The translations under genes were made by a program, and so were the position numbers. Positions 1 through 5,900 of a stretch of DNA of 6,565 bases are shown here, piece after piece. The stretch is from DAOTYX01 sp034434635 (GTDB lineage Bacteria; Chloroflexota; Anaerolineae; B4-G1; DUEL01): assembly GCA_034434635.1 (NCBI GenBank), contig DAOTYX010000155.1, forward strand, positions 1-6,565. The letters run 5' to 3'. Numbering within the stretch: position 1 is the stretch's first letter; each line of letters opens with the position of its first letter. The notes beneath the pieces are model-generated. The model worked only from the letters and a program-made list of their open reading frames with translations, was not told the origin of the DNA and did no database searches.

Positions 1-63
1 CGAATTTCACGGATGGAGAGAAACGAAATTCGTGTCCATTCGTGAAATTCGTGGCGAATTTCA
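1..63. repeat. Intergenic ATTCGTG / CGAATTTCA repeat with a small perfect hairpin
   Basis: The heptamer ATTCGTG occurs three times, at 28-34, 38-44 and 47-53. CGAATTTCA occurs as a direct repeat at 1-9 and 55-63. The segment 43-51 pairs perfectly with 55-63 (9 bp, TGG loop on the + strand). The segment 1-11 is also the exact reverse complement of 41-51, so alternative pairings exist. No T-tract follows on either strand, so it is not a classical intrinsic terminator. It lies just downstream of the permease stop (TAG at 103-105) and is visibly more AT-rich than the genes. I read it as part of a dispersed intergenic repeat. Its left limit is cut by the window edge. Confidence 0.6.
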
Positions 64-102
64 AAGGTTTATCCGCCAACTGCGCAAGTCCTAAAGCAAT
101 TC
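64..102. other. Short spacer downstream of the permease, no recognised feature
   Basis: These 39 nt lie between the repeat block and the permease stop codon. I see no hairpin with a T-run, no start codon with a ribosome binding site, and no promoter that I would defend. If the operon continues to a second permease, that gene would have to begin beyond the left edge of the window. Confidence 0.4.
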
Positions 103-1401
103 CTATGTGTAACGGATCCGCGGATTCAGAAAAGTATAGATGATGTCTGCGAGCAACTGTGTGCCCACGGCCAGGGCGACCATGACCAGCGCGCCAGCCT
201 CGATGGCGTTGATGTCCTTGAACAGCGCCGAGTCCAGCAGGTACATCCCCAACCCCGGGTAGCCGAAGACCGACTCTACCACCACAATACCACCGACCAG
301 CCAGTTGACGTGGAGCATGATCACCGTGATGGGGGCCATCAGCGCGTTGCGCAGGGCATGCTTGAAGACGATGCGCCAGTAGGGCAACCCCTTGAGGAAG
401 GCGGTGCGGATGTAGGGCGCGTTGATGACCTCGATCATGCTGGCGCGGGTCATGCGCGTGACGTAGCCCACCTCCACCAGCGTCAGCGTCAACACCGGCA
501 GGACCAGCAGTTTGGGGTCCTGCAGTGGAGCGGTGTCGCTGGGGAAGACCGCCGCACCGGGCAGGAGTTTCAGCCAGAAGGCGAAGACGAGGATGAGGAA
601 GACGCCGCTGGCGAACTCCGGCACGGAGGTGGTGACCAGGCCGAAGAGGGAGATGGTACGGTCGAGGAAGTGGCCCTCACGCAGGCCAGAGAGCAGGCCC
701 AGCAGCAGCGCCAGCGGCATGATGAAGACAAAGGCGATGCCGGCCAGGCTGAGGGAGTTGCGCAGCCGACGGGCCAGCGTCGGCCCCACCGGACGGTTGG
801 TGCGGGCGCTGATGCCGGGGTCGCCGCGCAGGAGGCCCCGGCGGATGGGGATGTACCGCTCGCCGCTCGACTCGGTCATCGTGCGGCCCGCGGACGCCGG
901 CCCTACTCCCGTCTGCTGTTCGCCCCGTCGCCACAGCACCACGTGACTGGCGGTGTCCACCCCCCAGAAGATCTCCTCGCCGTTCTCGTCCCGCTGCCAG
1001 CCGTCGAAGGGCACCTCCTGGCGGCTGCCATCGGGGGCCAGCCGTACCTCCACCAGCCCCTCGCTAGTCATCCGCCACTGCACCAGCGTGCCGTCTGGCC
1101 GCACCAGCCACCAGGTCAGGTCGCCAGTCTGTCCCACCTGGACCTGGCGCAGCGGGCCGCCTACCAGCCGGCTCAGCCGCCAGTCGTTGCCGATCAGCCA
1201 GTCCAGATAACGCAGAACCAGGGGTTGGTTCAGCCCCATCTGCTCGCGGAACAGTTCCACCTGTTCCGGCGTGGCGAACTGACCCAGGATGTGGCGCGCC
1301 ACATCGCCGGGGGCAACCTCGGAGACCAGGAAGATGGCGATGGAGACCAGCAGCATGGTCACCAGCATGAACAGCAAGCGGCGAAGGATATACCTGGCCA
1401 T
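103..1401 (-). CDS. ABC transporter permease, DppB/OppB type, with a large inserted extracellular loop
   Basis: This is an inner-membrane permease subunit of a peptide/nickel-class (family 5) ABC importer. It has the classic N-terminus MARYILRRLLFML with TM1 at about residues 9-30, then the conserved periplasmic stretch ending QPLVLRYLDWL. The RGDPGISARTNRPV segment follows at about 192-205. Further TM segments lie at about 215-240, 262-285, 298-316, 355-378 and 402-424. The EAA loop that contacts the ATPase is visible at about 324-358 (APYIRTAFLKGL, then HALRNALMAPIT). Length is 432 aa, against roughly 310-340 for the family. The excess is an insert at about residues 71-188 between TM1 and TM2. 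The ATG at 1399-1401 has a GGGAGG site 4 nt upstream. The binding-protein gene is 63 nt upstream. The partner permease and ATPases are not in the window, so substrate is unknown. Family call is firm. Confidence 0.93.
   Translation of the reverse strand: MARYILRRLLFMLVTMLLVSIAIFLVSEVAPGDVARHILGQFATPEQVELFREQMGLNQPLVLRYLDWLIGNDWRLSRLVGGPLRQVQVGQTGDLTWWLVRPDGTLVQWRMTSEGLVEVRLAPDGSRQEVPFDGWQRDENGEEIFWGVDTASHVVLWRRGEQQTGVGPASAGRTMTESSGERYIPIRRGLLRGDPGISARTNRPVGPTLARRLRNSLSLAGIAFVFIMPLALLLGLLSGLREGHFLDRTISLFGLVTTSVPEFASGVFLILVFAFWLKLLPGAAVFPSDTAPLQDPKLLVLPVLTLTLVEVGYVTRMTRASMIEVINAPYIRTAFLKGLPYWRIVFKHALRNALMAPITVIMLHVNWLVGGIVVVESVFGYPGLGMYLLDSALFKDINAIEAGALVMVALAVGTQLLADIIYTFLNPRIRYT
838..1191 (-). 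other. Inserted domain in the first external loop of the permease
   Basis: Codons of about residues 71-188 encode soluble, beta-rich sequence not expected in a DppB-type permease. They fall between YLDWL and the canonical RGDPGIS segment, which directly follow each other in ordinary homologues. The insert contains two similar strand-turn-strand units, LVRPDGTLVQWR (about 99-110) and VRLAPDGSRQEV (about 119-130), plus several Trp residues. By topology it should sit on the outer face, where the substrate-binding lipoprotein docks. The boundaries are my estimate from family knowledge and have not been aligned. Function is unknown. Confidence 0.65.
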
Positions 1402-1405
1402 ACCC

Positions 1406-1411
1406 CCTCCC
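1406..1411 (-). promoter_or_regulatory. Ribosome binding site of the permease gene
   Basis: On the minus strand GGGAGG is followed by GGGT and then the ATG at 1401, a 4-nt spacing. This is short but usable, and it supports the first ATG as the start. The palindrome at 1425-1453 ends 13 nt upstream of this site, so folding of that stem could influence access of ribosomes to it. Confidence 0.6.
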
Positions 1412-1424
1412 GATCCGTCCGGGG

Positions 1425-1453
1425 GTAGGGGCGAGGCGATGCCTCGCCCCTAC
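1425..1453 (-). repeat. Perfect 13-bp inverted repeat (REP-like stem-loop) between binding-protein and permease genes
   Basis: The arms GTAGGGGCGAGGC (1425-1437) and GCCTCGCCCCTAC (1441-1453) are exact reverse complements around a 3-nt centre, giving a very stable GC stem in the transcript. No U-run follows it, so it is unlikely to be a full intrinsic terminator. Its position, right after the binding-protein stop (TAA at 1465-1467) and before the permease, matches known REP elements (for example malE-malF of E. coli) that protect the upstream mRNA and lower expression downstream. A second, mutually exclusive pairing exists: GCGATGC at 1436-1442 with GCATCGC at 1454-1460. The TAGGGGCGA...TCGCCCCTA style resembles dispersed intergenic palindromes I associate with Chloroflexota genomes. 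That resemblance is from memory and unchecked. Confidence 0.8.
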
Positions 1454-1464
1454 GCATCGCACGG

Positions 1465-3195
1465 TTACGCCAGGTCCGGGTTCTCCCAGACCTCGTCCAG
1501 CAGGTCGTAGTTGGTGGGATGGGCGCGCACGCCCACGAAGCGCTGGTGGCAGACGTACCAGACGTTGGTGAAGAAGGGGATGCCGCAGGCCCCGCGCTCC
1601 ATCTCGATGTCCTCCATCTGGCAGGCGATCTCCCGCCGGGCCTCGACGTCCAGCGTCTGTTCCGCCTGGCGCAGCAGGGTGACATACTCCTCGTCCACCC
1701 AGCGCGTCTCGTTCCACGCCGCCGGGTTGCCCTCGGCGTCGGCGGTGAAGGCCAGCGCCGGGATCATGATCCCCAGCGGGCGGTGAGCCCAGATGGTGAT
1801 GCCCAGCGGCACCTCGGTCCAGATGTCCCAGTACTGCGCGGAGGGGAGGATGTTGAGGTTGATGGTGAAGCCGCCCGCGGCTGCGGTCTGCTGCAGGGAT
1901 TGCGCCATCGCTGGTTCCGCGCGCGCCTCCTGCGTTGAGAGTTCCACCGTGACGCCGTCGGGGTAGCCGGCGGCTTCCAGCAGCGCCCGCGCGCCCTCGG
2001 GGTCGTAGGGGGGGATGTCCTTCTGGCAGTACTCCGGGTGCACCGGCGCGAAGACGGTGTCGTGGCCCAGCACGCCCTCGCCGAACCAGGCCAGGTTGAG
2101 CATCGCCTGGCGGTCAATGCACTTCTTCAGCGCCTGGCGCACGCGCACGTCGTTGAAGGGCTCCTGGTCCACGCGCATGCGGATGTGGAAGGTCTGGGCG
2201 GTGTTGGCGGCGTAGACGTTGATGCCAGGCAGGTCACGCACCGCCTGCCAGATCTCGGCGGAGGGGTTGAAGATGTTGTCCACCTGGCCGCTCTGCAGCG
2301 CGGCGATCTGCGCCGCCGCATCCTGGCCCAGGTCGAGGAAGACCAGCCGATCCAGGTAGGGCAACGGCTGGCCGTCGGCGCCCATCCGCCAGTAGTCCTC
2401 GCGCCGGCGGAAGGAGGCGCGCTCGGTCTCGACGTACTCCTCGAGCACGAACGGGCCGGTGCCGATGGGCTCGCGGATGATGTCGCCCTGGAAGGTGCGC
2501 GGCATGATCATGGCCGGGTAGTGGTAGAGGTGCTCCGGCACGCCGATCTGCGGGCTGGAGAGGTGCAGCCTGACGGTGTAGTCATCCACCTTCTCGACGT
2601 TCTCTGGCGTCAGGTAGCTCATCAACCCCAGCATCGAGGAGCCGATGTCGGGGTTGAGCCACTGCTGGAAGTTGAAGATGACGTCGTCGGCGGTGAAATC
2701 CTGGCCGTTGTTGAACTTGATGCCCTGGCGCAGGTAGAGCGTCCACTCGGTGACGTCCTCGTTAGCCTCCCAGCGCTCCAGCAGCCAGGGATGGGTGATG
2801 TTGTCCCAGTCGGTGAGGGTGAGGTACTCACAGACCTGGCGGAATTGGTTGGTGGCCTCGATCCAGGAGAAGCGCGCCGGGTGGTCAACCCGCTGCACGC
2901 GCGTGGCGATGGTCATCGTCCCGCCGCGGCGGGGGCCGGTCGGCGCCTGGGTCGGGGCCTCGGTCGGCGCCTGGGTGGGGGCTTCGGTGGGCGCCTGGGT
3001 GGGGGCCTGGGTCGGGGCCTGGGTGGGTTGCGGGCCGCAGGAGGCCAGGAAGGCGCTCGCGCTGGCGAAGGACATGCCCAGCAGCGTCGCCGTGCGCAGG
3101 AACTCGCGGCGGGTGCAGCGACCAGCCTTGTAGAGTTCCTTCAGTTCCGGGATGTACGGATGGACTTCCTTCTTGGTTCGCTTCATGATCTCCAT
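1465..3195 (-). CDS. ABC transporter substrate-binding lipoprotein, family 5 (SBP_bac_5), Tat-exported
   Basis: This is the extracytoplasmic receptor of a peptide/nickel/opine-class ABC importer, 576 aa. Order of parts: a cytoplasmic N-terminus; a twin-arginine signal at residues 28-36 (TRREFLRTA) with a hydrophobic stretch to about 50; lipobox LASC with the lipidated Cys at 53; a flexible linker of PTQA/PTEA repeats (about 57-88); then the binding domain from about 90. Family landmarks are NNGQDFTADDVIFNFQQWL (162-180), PIGTGPFVLEEY (243-254) and FNDVRVRQALKKCIDRQAM (347-365). The ATG at 3193-3195 has GAGGAG 8 nt upstream, and an in-frame TGA lies five codons upstream of it, bounding the start. 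A second Met is at residue 4. Tat export implies folding before export. The ligand cannot be read from sequence. Its neighbourhood suggests a methylated amine or betaine-like compound, but family 5 members bind very different ligands. Confidence 0.93.
   Translation of the reverse strand: MEIMKRTKKEVHPYIPELKELYKAGRCTRREFLRTATLLGMSFASASAFLASCGPQPTQAPTQAPTQAPTEAPTQAPTEAPTQAPTGPRRGGTMTIATRVQRVDHPARFSWIEATNQFRQVCEYLTLTDWDNITHPWLLERWEANEDVTEWTLYLRQGIKFNNGQDFTADDVIFNFQQWLNPDIGSSMLGLMSYLTPENVEKVDDYTVRLHLSSPQIGVPEHLYHYPAMIMPRTFQGDIIREPIGTGPFVLEEYVETERASFRRREDYWRMGADGQPLPYLDRLVFLDLGQDAAAQIAALQSGQVDNIFNPSAEIWQAVRDLPGINVYAANTAQTFHIRMRVDQEPFNDVRVRQALKKCIDRQAMLNLAWFGEGVLGHDTVFAPVHPEYCQKDIPPYDPEGARALLEAAGYPDGVTVELSTQEARAEPAMAQSLQQTAAAGGFTINLNILPSAQYWDIWTEVPLGITIWAHRPLGIMIPALAFTADAEGNPAAWNETRWVDEEYVTLLRQAEQTLDVEARREIACQMEDIEMERGACGIPFFTNVWYVCHQRFVGVRAHPTNYDLLDEVWENPDLA
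2932..3027 (-). repeat. In-frame 12-nt repeats encoding the (PTQA/PTEA)n linker
   Basis: Eight consecutive tetrapeptide units follow the lipobox Cys of the binding protein: three PTQA, one PTEA, one PTQA, one PTEA, one PTQA, then PTGP. The DNA shows matching 12-nt near-repeats in the pattern GGGTCGGGGCCT. This Pro/Thr-rich spacer would hold the binding domain away from the membrane. Such slippage-prone repeats commonly vary in copy number between strains. The composition is a hallmark of Chloroflexota lipoproteins. Confidence 0.85.
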
Positions 3196-3200
3196 TTCGA

Positions 3201-3231
3201 CTTCTCCTCAGGCGTGTGTTTCTTCTCCTCA
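3201..3231 (-). promoter_or_regulatory. Duplicated TGAGGAGAAG element including the binding-protein RBS
   Basis: The 10-mer TGAGGAGAAG occurs on the minus strand at 3201-3210 and again at 3222-3231, exactly 21 bp apart. The proximal copy places GAGGAG (3204-3209) 8 nt from the ATG at 3195 and is a good ribosome binding site. The distal copy has no correctly spaced start codon. It may be a standby site, a duplicated operator or a chance duplication. Confidence 0.55.
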
Positions 3232-3263
3232 AGACAGTGCCCGGTATGAGATGGTTCCCAGCC

Positions 3264-3274
3264 ATCACCTCCTT
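3264..3274 (-). promoter_or_regulatory. Perfect 11-nt Shine-Dalgarno sequence without a well-placed start
   Basis: The minus strand reads AAGGAGGTGAT, an exact complement of the 16S rRNA 3' end over 11 nt and stronger than the RBS of any gene in the window. It overlaps a GTG-ATG pair (GTG at 3266-3268, ATG at 3263-3265), leaving only 2 nt between GGAGG and that ATG. No other start lies 5-10 nt downstream. The frame it would open (3268 down to 2885, about 127 codons) overlaps the binding-protein gene out of frame and has no recognisable protein character. It may be a ribosome-loading leader, a relic of a lost gene start, or chance. Confidence 0.5.
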
Positions 3275-3286
3275 CCTGAGTCATTG

Positions 3287-3312
3287 CCGCCGGGCCTGTG
3301 GCGCGACGGCGG
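3287..3312 (-). promoter_or_regulatory. GC-rich hairpin in the methyltransferase / binding-protein spacer
   Basis: The outer arms CCGCCG (3287-3292) and CGGCGG (3307-3312) and the inner arms GCC (3294-3296) and GGC (3300-3302) can form a 9-bp stem with an asymmetric internal loop and a 3-nt apical loop. No T-run follows in either direction, so it is not a standard intrinsic terminator. It lies 37 nt past the methyltransferase stop codon. It could mark an mRNA processing point between the enzymatic and the transport genes. Confidence 0.4.
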
Positions 3313-3349
3313 GTCAAGTCTGCTGCTCTGCTTCTTCTTTCGGGCGCGG

Positions 3350-4837
3350 TCAGGAGACTGCGCCCATCACGCCCGGTGTGCCCCCGCCTGGGGGCAGCGG
3401 CTGAAGCAAAATATGGAAACGTGCCCGAATGGCGGCCTCCGCGTCGGGTGGCAGACCGGGTGAGGGATGCTCCTGCAGGAGACGGGCGGCTTGTTCGGCA
3501 GCCCGGGAGCGGAGGTCCCGCCCCTCTGTCTCTTCCCGCGCCACCCCCTGCCGGTCGGCCAGGCGCGGGCTGAAGTGCTCGGCACGCATAAAACGGATGG
3601 TGTGCGGGTCGGCCAGGTAGTGGCCGCCAGGCCCCACCCGGGCGATGGCCTCTACCGCCAGCCTGTCATCGTCCACGGCCAGGCCACGCAGGACCCGCTG
3701 GGCCATGCCGACGATCTCGTCGTCTATGACCGCCTGCTCCAGGGAGACGGCGCTCATGTTGGCGACCATGCCAATGGCGTGATGGATGAGGTTGCAGCCG
3801 CCCATCGCCGCCAGGAGAAACGTGGTCATCTTCTCGTACCCGGCCTGGGCGTCGGGCTGGCTGGAATCGCTCATGCCGCCGGAGCCGTAGATGGGCAGGC
3901 GGCAGAAGTGGGCCAGTTGCGCTGCGGCAGCCTGCATCATGCCGAACTCCACTGCCCCTCCCAGGTACCCCCCGCTGCGCAGGTCGGCCAGTCCGGTGAC
4001 GTAGCCGGCGATGACCGGGGTGCCGGGTCGCACCGTCTGCGTCAGGACGACGCCGCTGAGCAGTTCGGCATGCAGTTGCACCAGTGTGCCCGCCAGCGTC
4101 ACCGGCGCGGTGGAGCCGGACATTGGCGCCGACGACAGCACCACCGGCAACCCGGCGCGGCACCACGCCAACAGGATGTCAGTCACCGCAGGGTCCAGCC
4201 GCAGCGGGCTGACCAGCCAGCAGGTGATGGCGGAGACGAAAGGACGCGCCTGCAGCGCTTCCATCCCCCCGGCCACCAGCGCGGCCATTTCGATGACCTG
4301 CTGTGCTCCTTCGACAGAACCGACGCCTCCCATCACATGGCGTGTGGTGTGGGTCAGCCCGGCGTAGAAGCGGTTGACCGGCACATCTTCTGGCGGCACA
4401 TCGGTGGGGTGGAGCGGCAGGACGACGAAGTCGCAGTGCTCCAGTCGGTCCGCCAGACGTATCATGTCGATCAGATCCGCCAGCCGCGCCGGACGGACCG
4501 CCCGTGCGCCGGGATCGAGGACGGCGGCGGGGGAGCCACCCGTGCCGGCGTAGACCCGTTCTCCTTCCAGGACCACGTCATGCTCCGGGTCGCGTCCGGC
4601 CAGCAGCACGCGTGCGGGTGCTTGCCGCAGCGCCTGTTCGACCACCGACGGCGGCAGGGTCACCCGCTCGCCCGAGACCTGCGCCCCCGCCTGACGATAG
4701 AGCGCACGGGCCTCTTCGTGCTCCACCTGCAGGCCGACCCGCTCCAGCACGGTCAGCGCCGCAGCGTGGATGCGCTGGACCTCTTCCGGCGTGAGCGGCC
4801 GGTATTGCCCGCCTGCTGGCCCTGGTCTGGACATCAC
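3350..4837 (-). CDS. MttB-superfamily (trimethylamine methyltransferase family) protein, non-pyrrolysine type
   Basis: This is a cytoplasmic TIM-barrel methyltransferase expected to transfer a methyl group from a quaternary or tertiary amine to the Co(I) corrinoid of its partner protein. N-terminal family features are YRPLTPEEVQRIHAAALTVLERVG (12-35) and the RVTLPPSVVEQALRQAPA region (58-76). The core shows APMSGSTAPVTLAGTLVQLHAELL (237-260), PGTPVIAGY (271-279), YGSGGMSDSSQPDAQAGYEK (317-336) and NLIHHAIGMV (349-358). Length is 495 aa, normal for the family. The frame is open throughout without an internal TAG, unlike archaeal trimethylamine MttB, which carries pyrrolysine. Such homologues include MtgB (glycine betaine), MtpB (proline betaine) and MtcB (carnitine). 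I cannot choose a substrate. The start is either GTG at 4837 or the adjacent ATG at 4834. An in-frame TAG two codons upstream (4841-4843) excludes anything longer, and neither start has a well-spaced SD. The gene begins 13 nt after its upstream neighbour. Confidence 0.9.
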   Translation of the reverse strand: MMSRPGPAGGQYRPLTPEEVQRIHAAALTVLERVGLQVEHEEARALYRQAGAQVSGERVTLPPSVVEQALRQAPARVLLAGRDPEHDVVLEGERVYAGTGGSPAAVLDPGARAVRPARLADLIDMIRLADRLEHCDFVVLPLHPTDVPPEDVPVNRFYAGLTHTTRHVMGGVGSVEGAQQVIEMAALVAGGMEALQARPFVSAITCWLVSPLRLDPAVTDILLAWCRAGLPVVLSSAPMSGSTAPVTLAGTLVQLHAELLSGVVLTQTVRPGTPVIAGYVTGLADLRSGGYLGGAVEFGMMQAAAAQLAHFCRLPIYGSGGMSDSSQPDAQAGYEKMTTFLLAAMGGCNLIHHAIGMVANMSAVSLEQAVIDDEIVGMAQRVLRGLAVDDDRLAVEAIARVGPGGHYLADPHTIRFMRAEHFSPRLADRQGVAREETEGRDLRSRAAEQAARLLQEHPSPGLPPDAEAAIRARFHILLQPLPPGGGTPGVMGAVS

Positions 4838-4850
4838 TCCCTATTCAGCC

Positions 4851-5885
4851 CTACACCCAATGCGGCTTCTCCCACAGCGGCAGCCGCCGGCCGATGCCGC
4901 GCTCCACGGCGTTACGGTAGACGCGATAGGCTTCGCTGACGTCGTGGATGCCCATGCCGATAGGGTTGAACATGATCTTCTCCGTGGGGCTCTGGCGACC
5001 AGGCGCCTTGCCGACGACGATGTCGCCCAGGTTGGTGACCTGGTCACGGCGGATGAAGCCGTCGCGTACGGCGCGGTAGCAGACATCCACGCCGTGATGT
5101 TCCACCTGGTAGTAGTCGTCGGCGACGATGCGGTCCAGGTGACGGAGCACTTCCGGCGGCGTATCCCAGAAGCTGATCTCACTGTGGAAGACGCCCTCCG
5201 CGTACCATTCAGCCCGGACGTAGGGGAAGGTGCTCATCGTCGCGGTGACGAAGACGTCGGCCCCCTGACAGGCCGCAGCAGCGGAGTCTACGGCGCGCAC
5301 CTCCAGCCCCAGTTCGGCGGCCATTTCCGCGGCGAACCGGGCGGCCTTCTCGCCGTCCAGGTCGAAAACACGTACCGTCTCGGCGGCGGGCAGCACCTCC
5401 TTGAGCGCCATCAATTGCGTGCGGCCCTGGACGCCAGCTCCCACCAGGCCAATGGTGCGCGAGTCGCGGCGGGCCAGGTATTTCGCTGCCACCCCGGTCG
5501 CGGCGCCGGTGCGCATGGCGCTGACGATGGTGCCGTCCATCACCGCCAGCGGCATCAGCGTGTCGGGGTCGTTGAGGATAATCAGCGCGTTGGCGCGCGG
5601 CAGGCCGTACTTCTTGGGGTTCTGCGGCGCGGAGGGAATCCACTTGATGCCCGCGATGCGCAGGTCGCCGCCGAGATAGGCAGGCATGGCCATGATGCGG
5701 CCGGTGGTCTCTTCGGTCTCCGGCCCGCCCCAACGCAGCACCGGCTTGGGCGGCAGGATGGTCTGTCCCAGGCCGTGGAGGCGGAAGGACTGCTCCACCG
5801 CCTGCAGCGTGCCAGCCATCTCCAACCCGCCTGCGGCGATGACGTCCTCTTGTGCGAGGTAAAGGAACTCTACCTTTGCGCTCAC
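4851..5885 (-). CDS. Ornithine cyclodeaminase / mu-crystallin family NAD(P)-dependent enzyme
   Basis: This 344-aa cytoplasmic enzyme is full length for the family, which includes ornithine cyclodeaminase, archaeal alanine dehydrogenase, ketimine and pyrroline-2-carboxylate reductases, and EutC of ectoine breakdown. Visible landmarks are RIMAMPAYLGG (63-73) and GIKWI with Lys81, which should match the catalytic Lys of ornithine cyclodeaminase. MDGTIVSAMRTGAATGVAAKYL (117-138) follows. The Rossmann motif GAGVQG is at 149-154, with Asp175 at the end of the next strand hinting at NAD preference. NLGDIVVGKAPGR (285-297) and GMGIHDVSEAYRVY (310-323) complete it. The stretch GVFHSEISFWDTPPEVL (231-247) looks divergent where the family carries its catalytic Asp. 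Asp241 is the likely equivalent. The start is GTG at 5885, 15 nt after the corrinoid gene, with only weak GAAGG upstream, so translational coupling is likely. It stops with TAG-GGC-TGA. A role on an amino or imino acid product of demethylation is inference. Confidence 0.9.
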   Translation of the reverse strand: MSAKVEFLYLAQEDVIAAGGLEMAGTLQAVEQSFRLHGLGQTILPPKPVLRWGGPETEETTGRIMAMPAYLGGDLRIAGIKWIPSAPQNPKKYGLPRANALIILNDPDTLMPLAVMDGTIVSAMRTGAATGVAAKYLARRDSRTIGLVGAGVQGRTQLMALKEVLPAAETVRVFDLDGEKAARFAAEMAAELGLEVRAVDSAAAACQGADVFVTATMSTFPYVRAEWYAEGVFHSEISFWDTPPEVLRHLDRIVADDYYQVEHHGVDVCYRAVRDGFIRRDQVTNLGDIVVGKAPGRQSPTEKIMFNPIGMGIHDVSEAYRVYRNAVERGIGRRLPLWEKPHWV

Positions 5886-5900
5886 TGTCTGATCAGGCCT

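Noticed and set aside
1..63. Repeat cluster as a CRISPR array
   Set aside because: Units are only 7-9 nt, spacing is 9-10 nt, and there are no spacers of 30-40 nt.
310..1428. 372-codon plus-strand frame antisense to the permease
   Set aside because: The minus strand shows the permease EAA loop and membrane segments. This frame is His/Gln-rich shadow sequence.
1425..1453. Palindrome as a rho-independent terminator
   Set aside because: The stem is strong but is followed by CCCCGG on the transcript and not by a U-run. A same-strand gene with its own RBS begins 24 nt later.
2038..3249. 403-codon plus-strand frame with a GLGRGLGG-type repeat
   Set aside because: The Gly/Leu/Arg repeat is only the reverse-strand reading of the PTQA linker codons of the binding protein. 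The rest is a shadow.
3313..3318. TTGACC on the minus strand as a -35 promoter box for the binding-protein gene
   Set aside because: At 16-18 nt downstream the sequence is GC-rich (CCCGGC region) with no -10-like hexamer, so a promoter cannot be supported.
3350..4837. Calling the gene trimethylamine methyltransferase mttB
   Set aside because: There is no amber codon in the frame, and characterised non-pyrrolysine members act on betaines or carnitine, so the specific substrate and symbol are not supported.
3467..4939. 490-codon plus-strand frame antisense to the methyltransferase
   Set aside because: The opposite strand encodes a clear MttB-family protein. This frame has shadow-type composition and no RBS or motif that I can defend.
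4851..5885. Calling the gene a true ornithine cyclodeaminase or alanine dehydrogenase
   Set aside because: The family is clear but several activities share it. The divergent segment near Asp241 and the genomic context do not single out one reaction.
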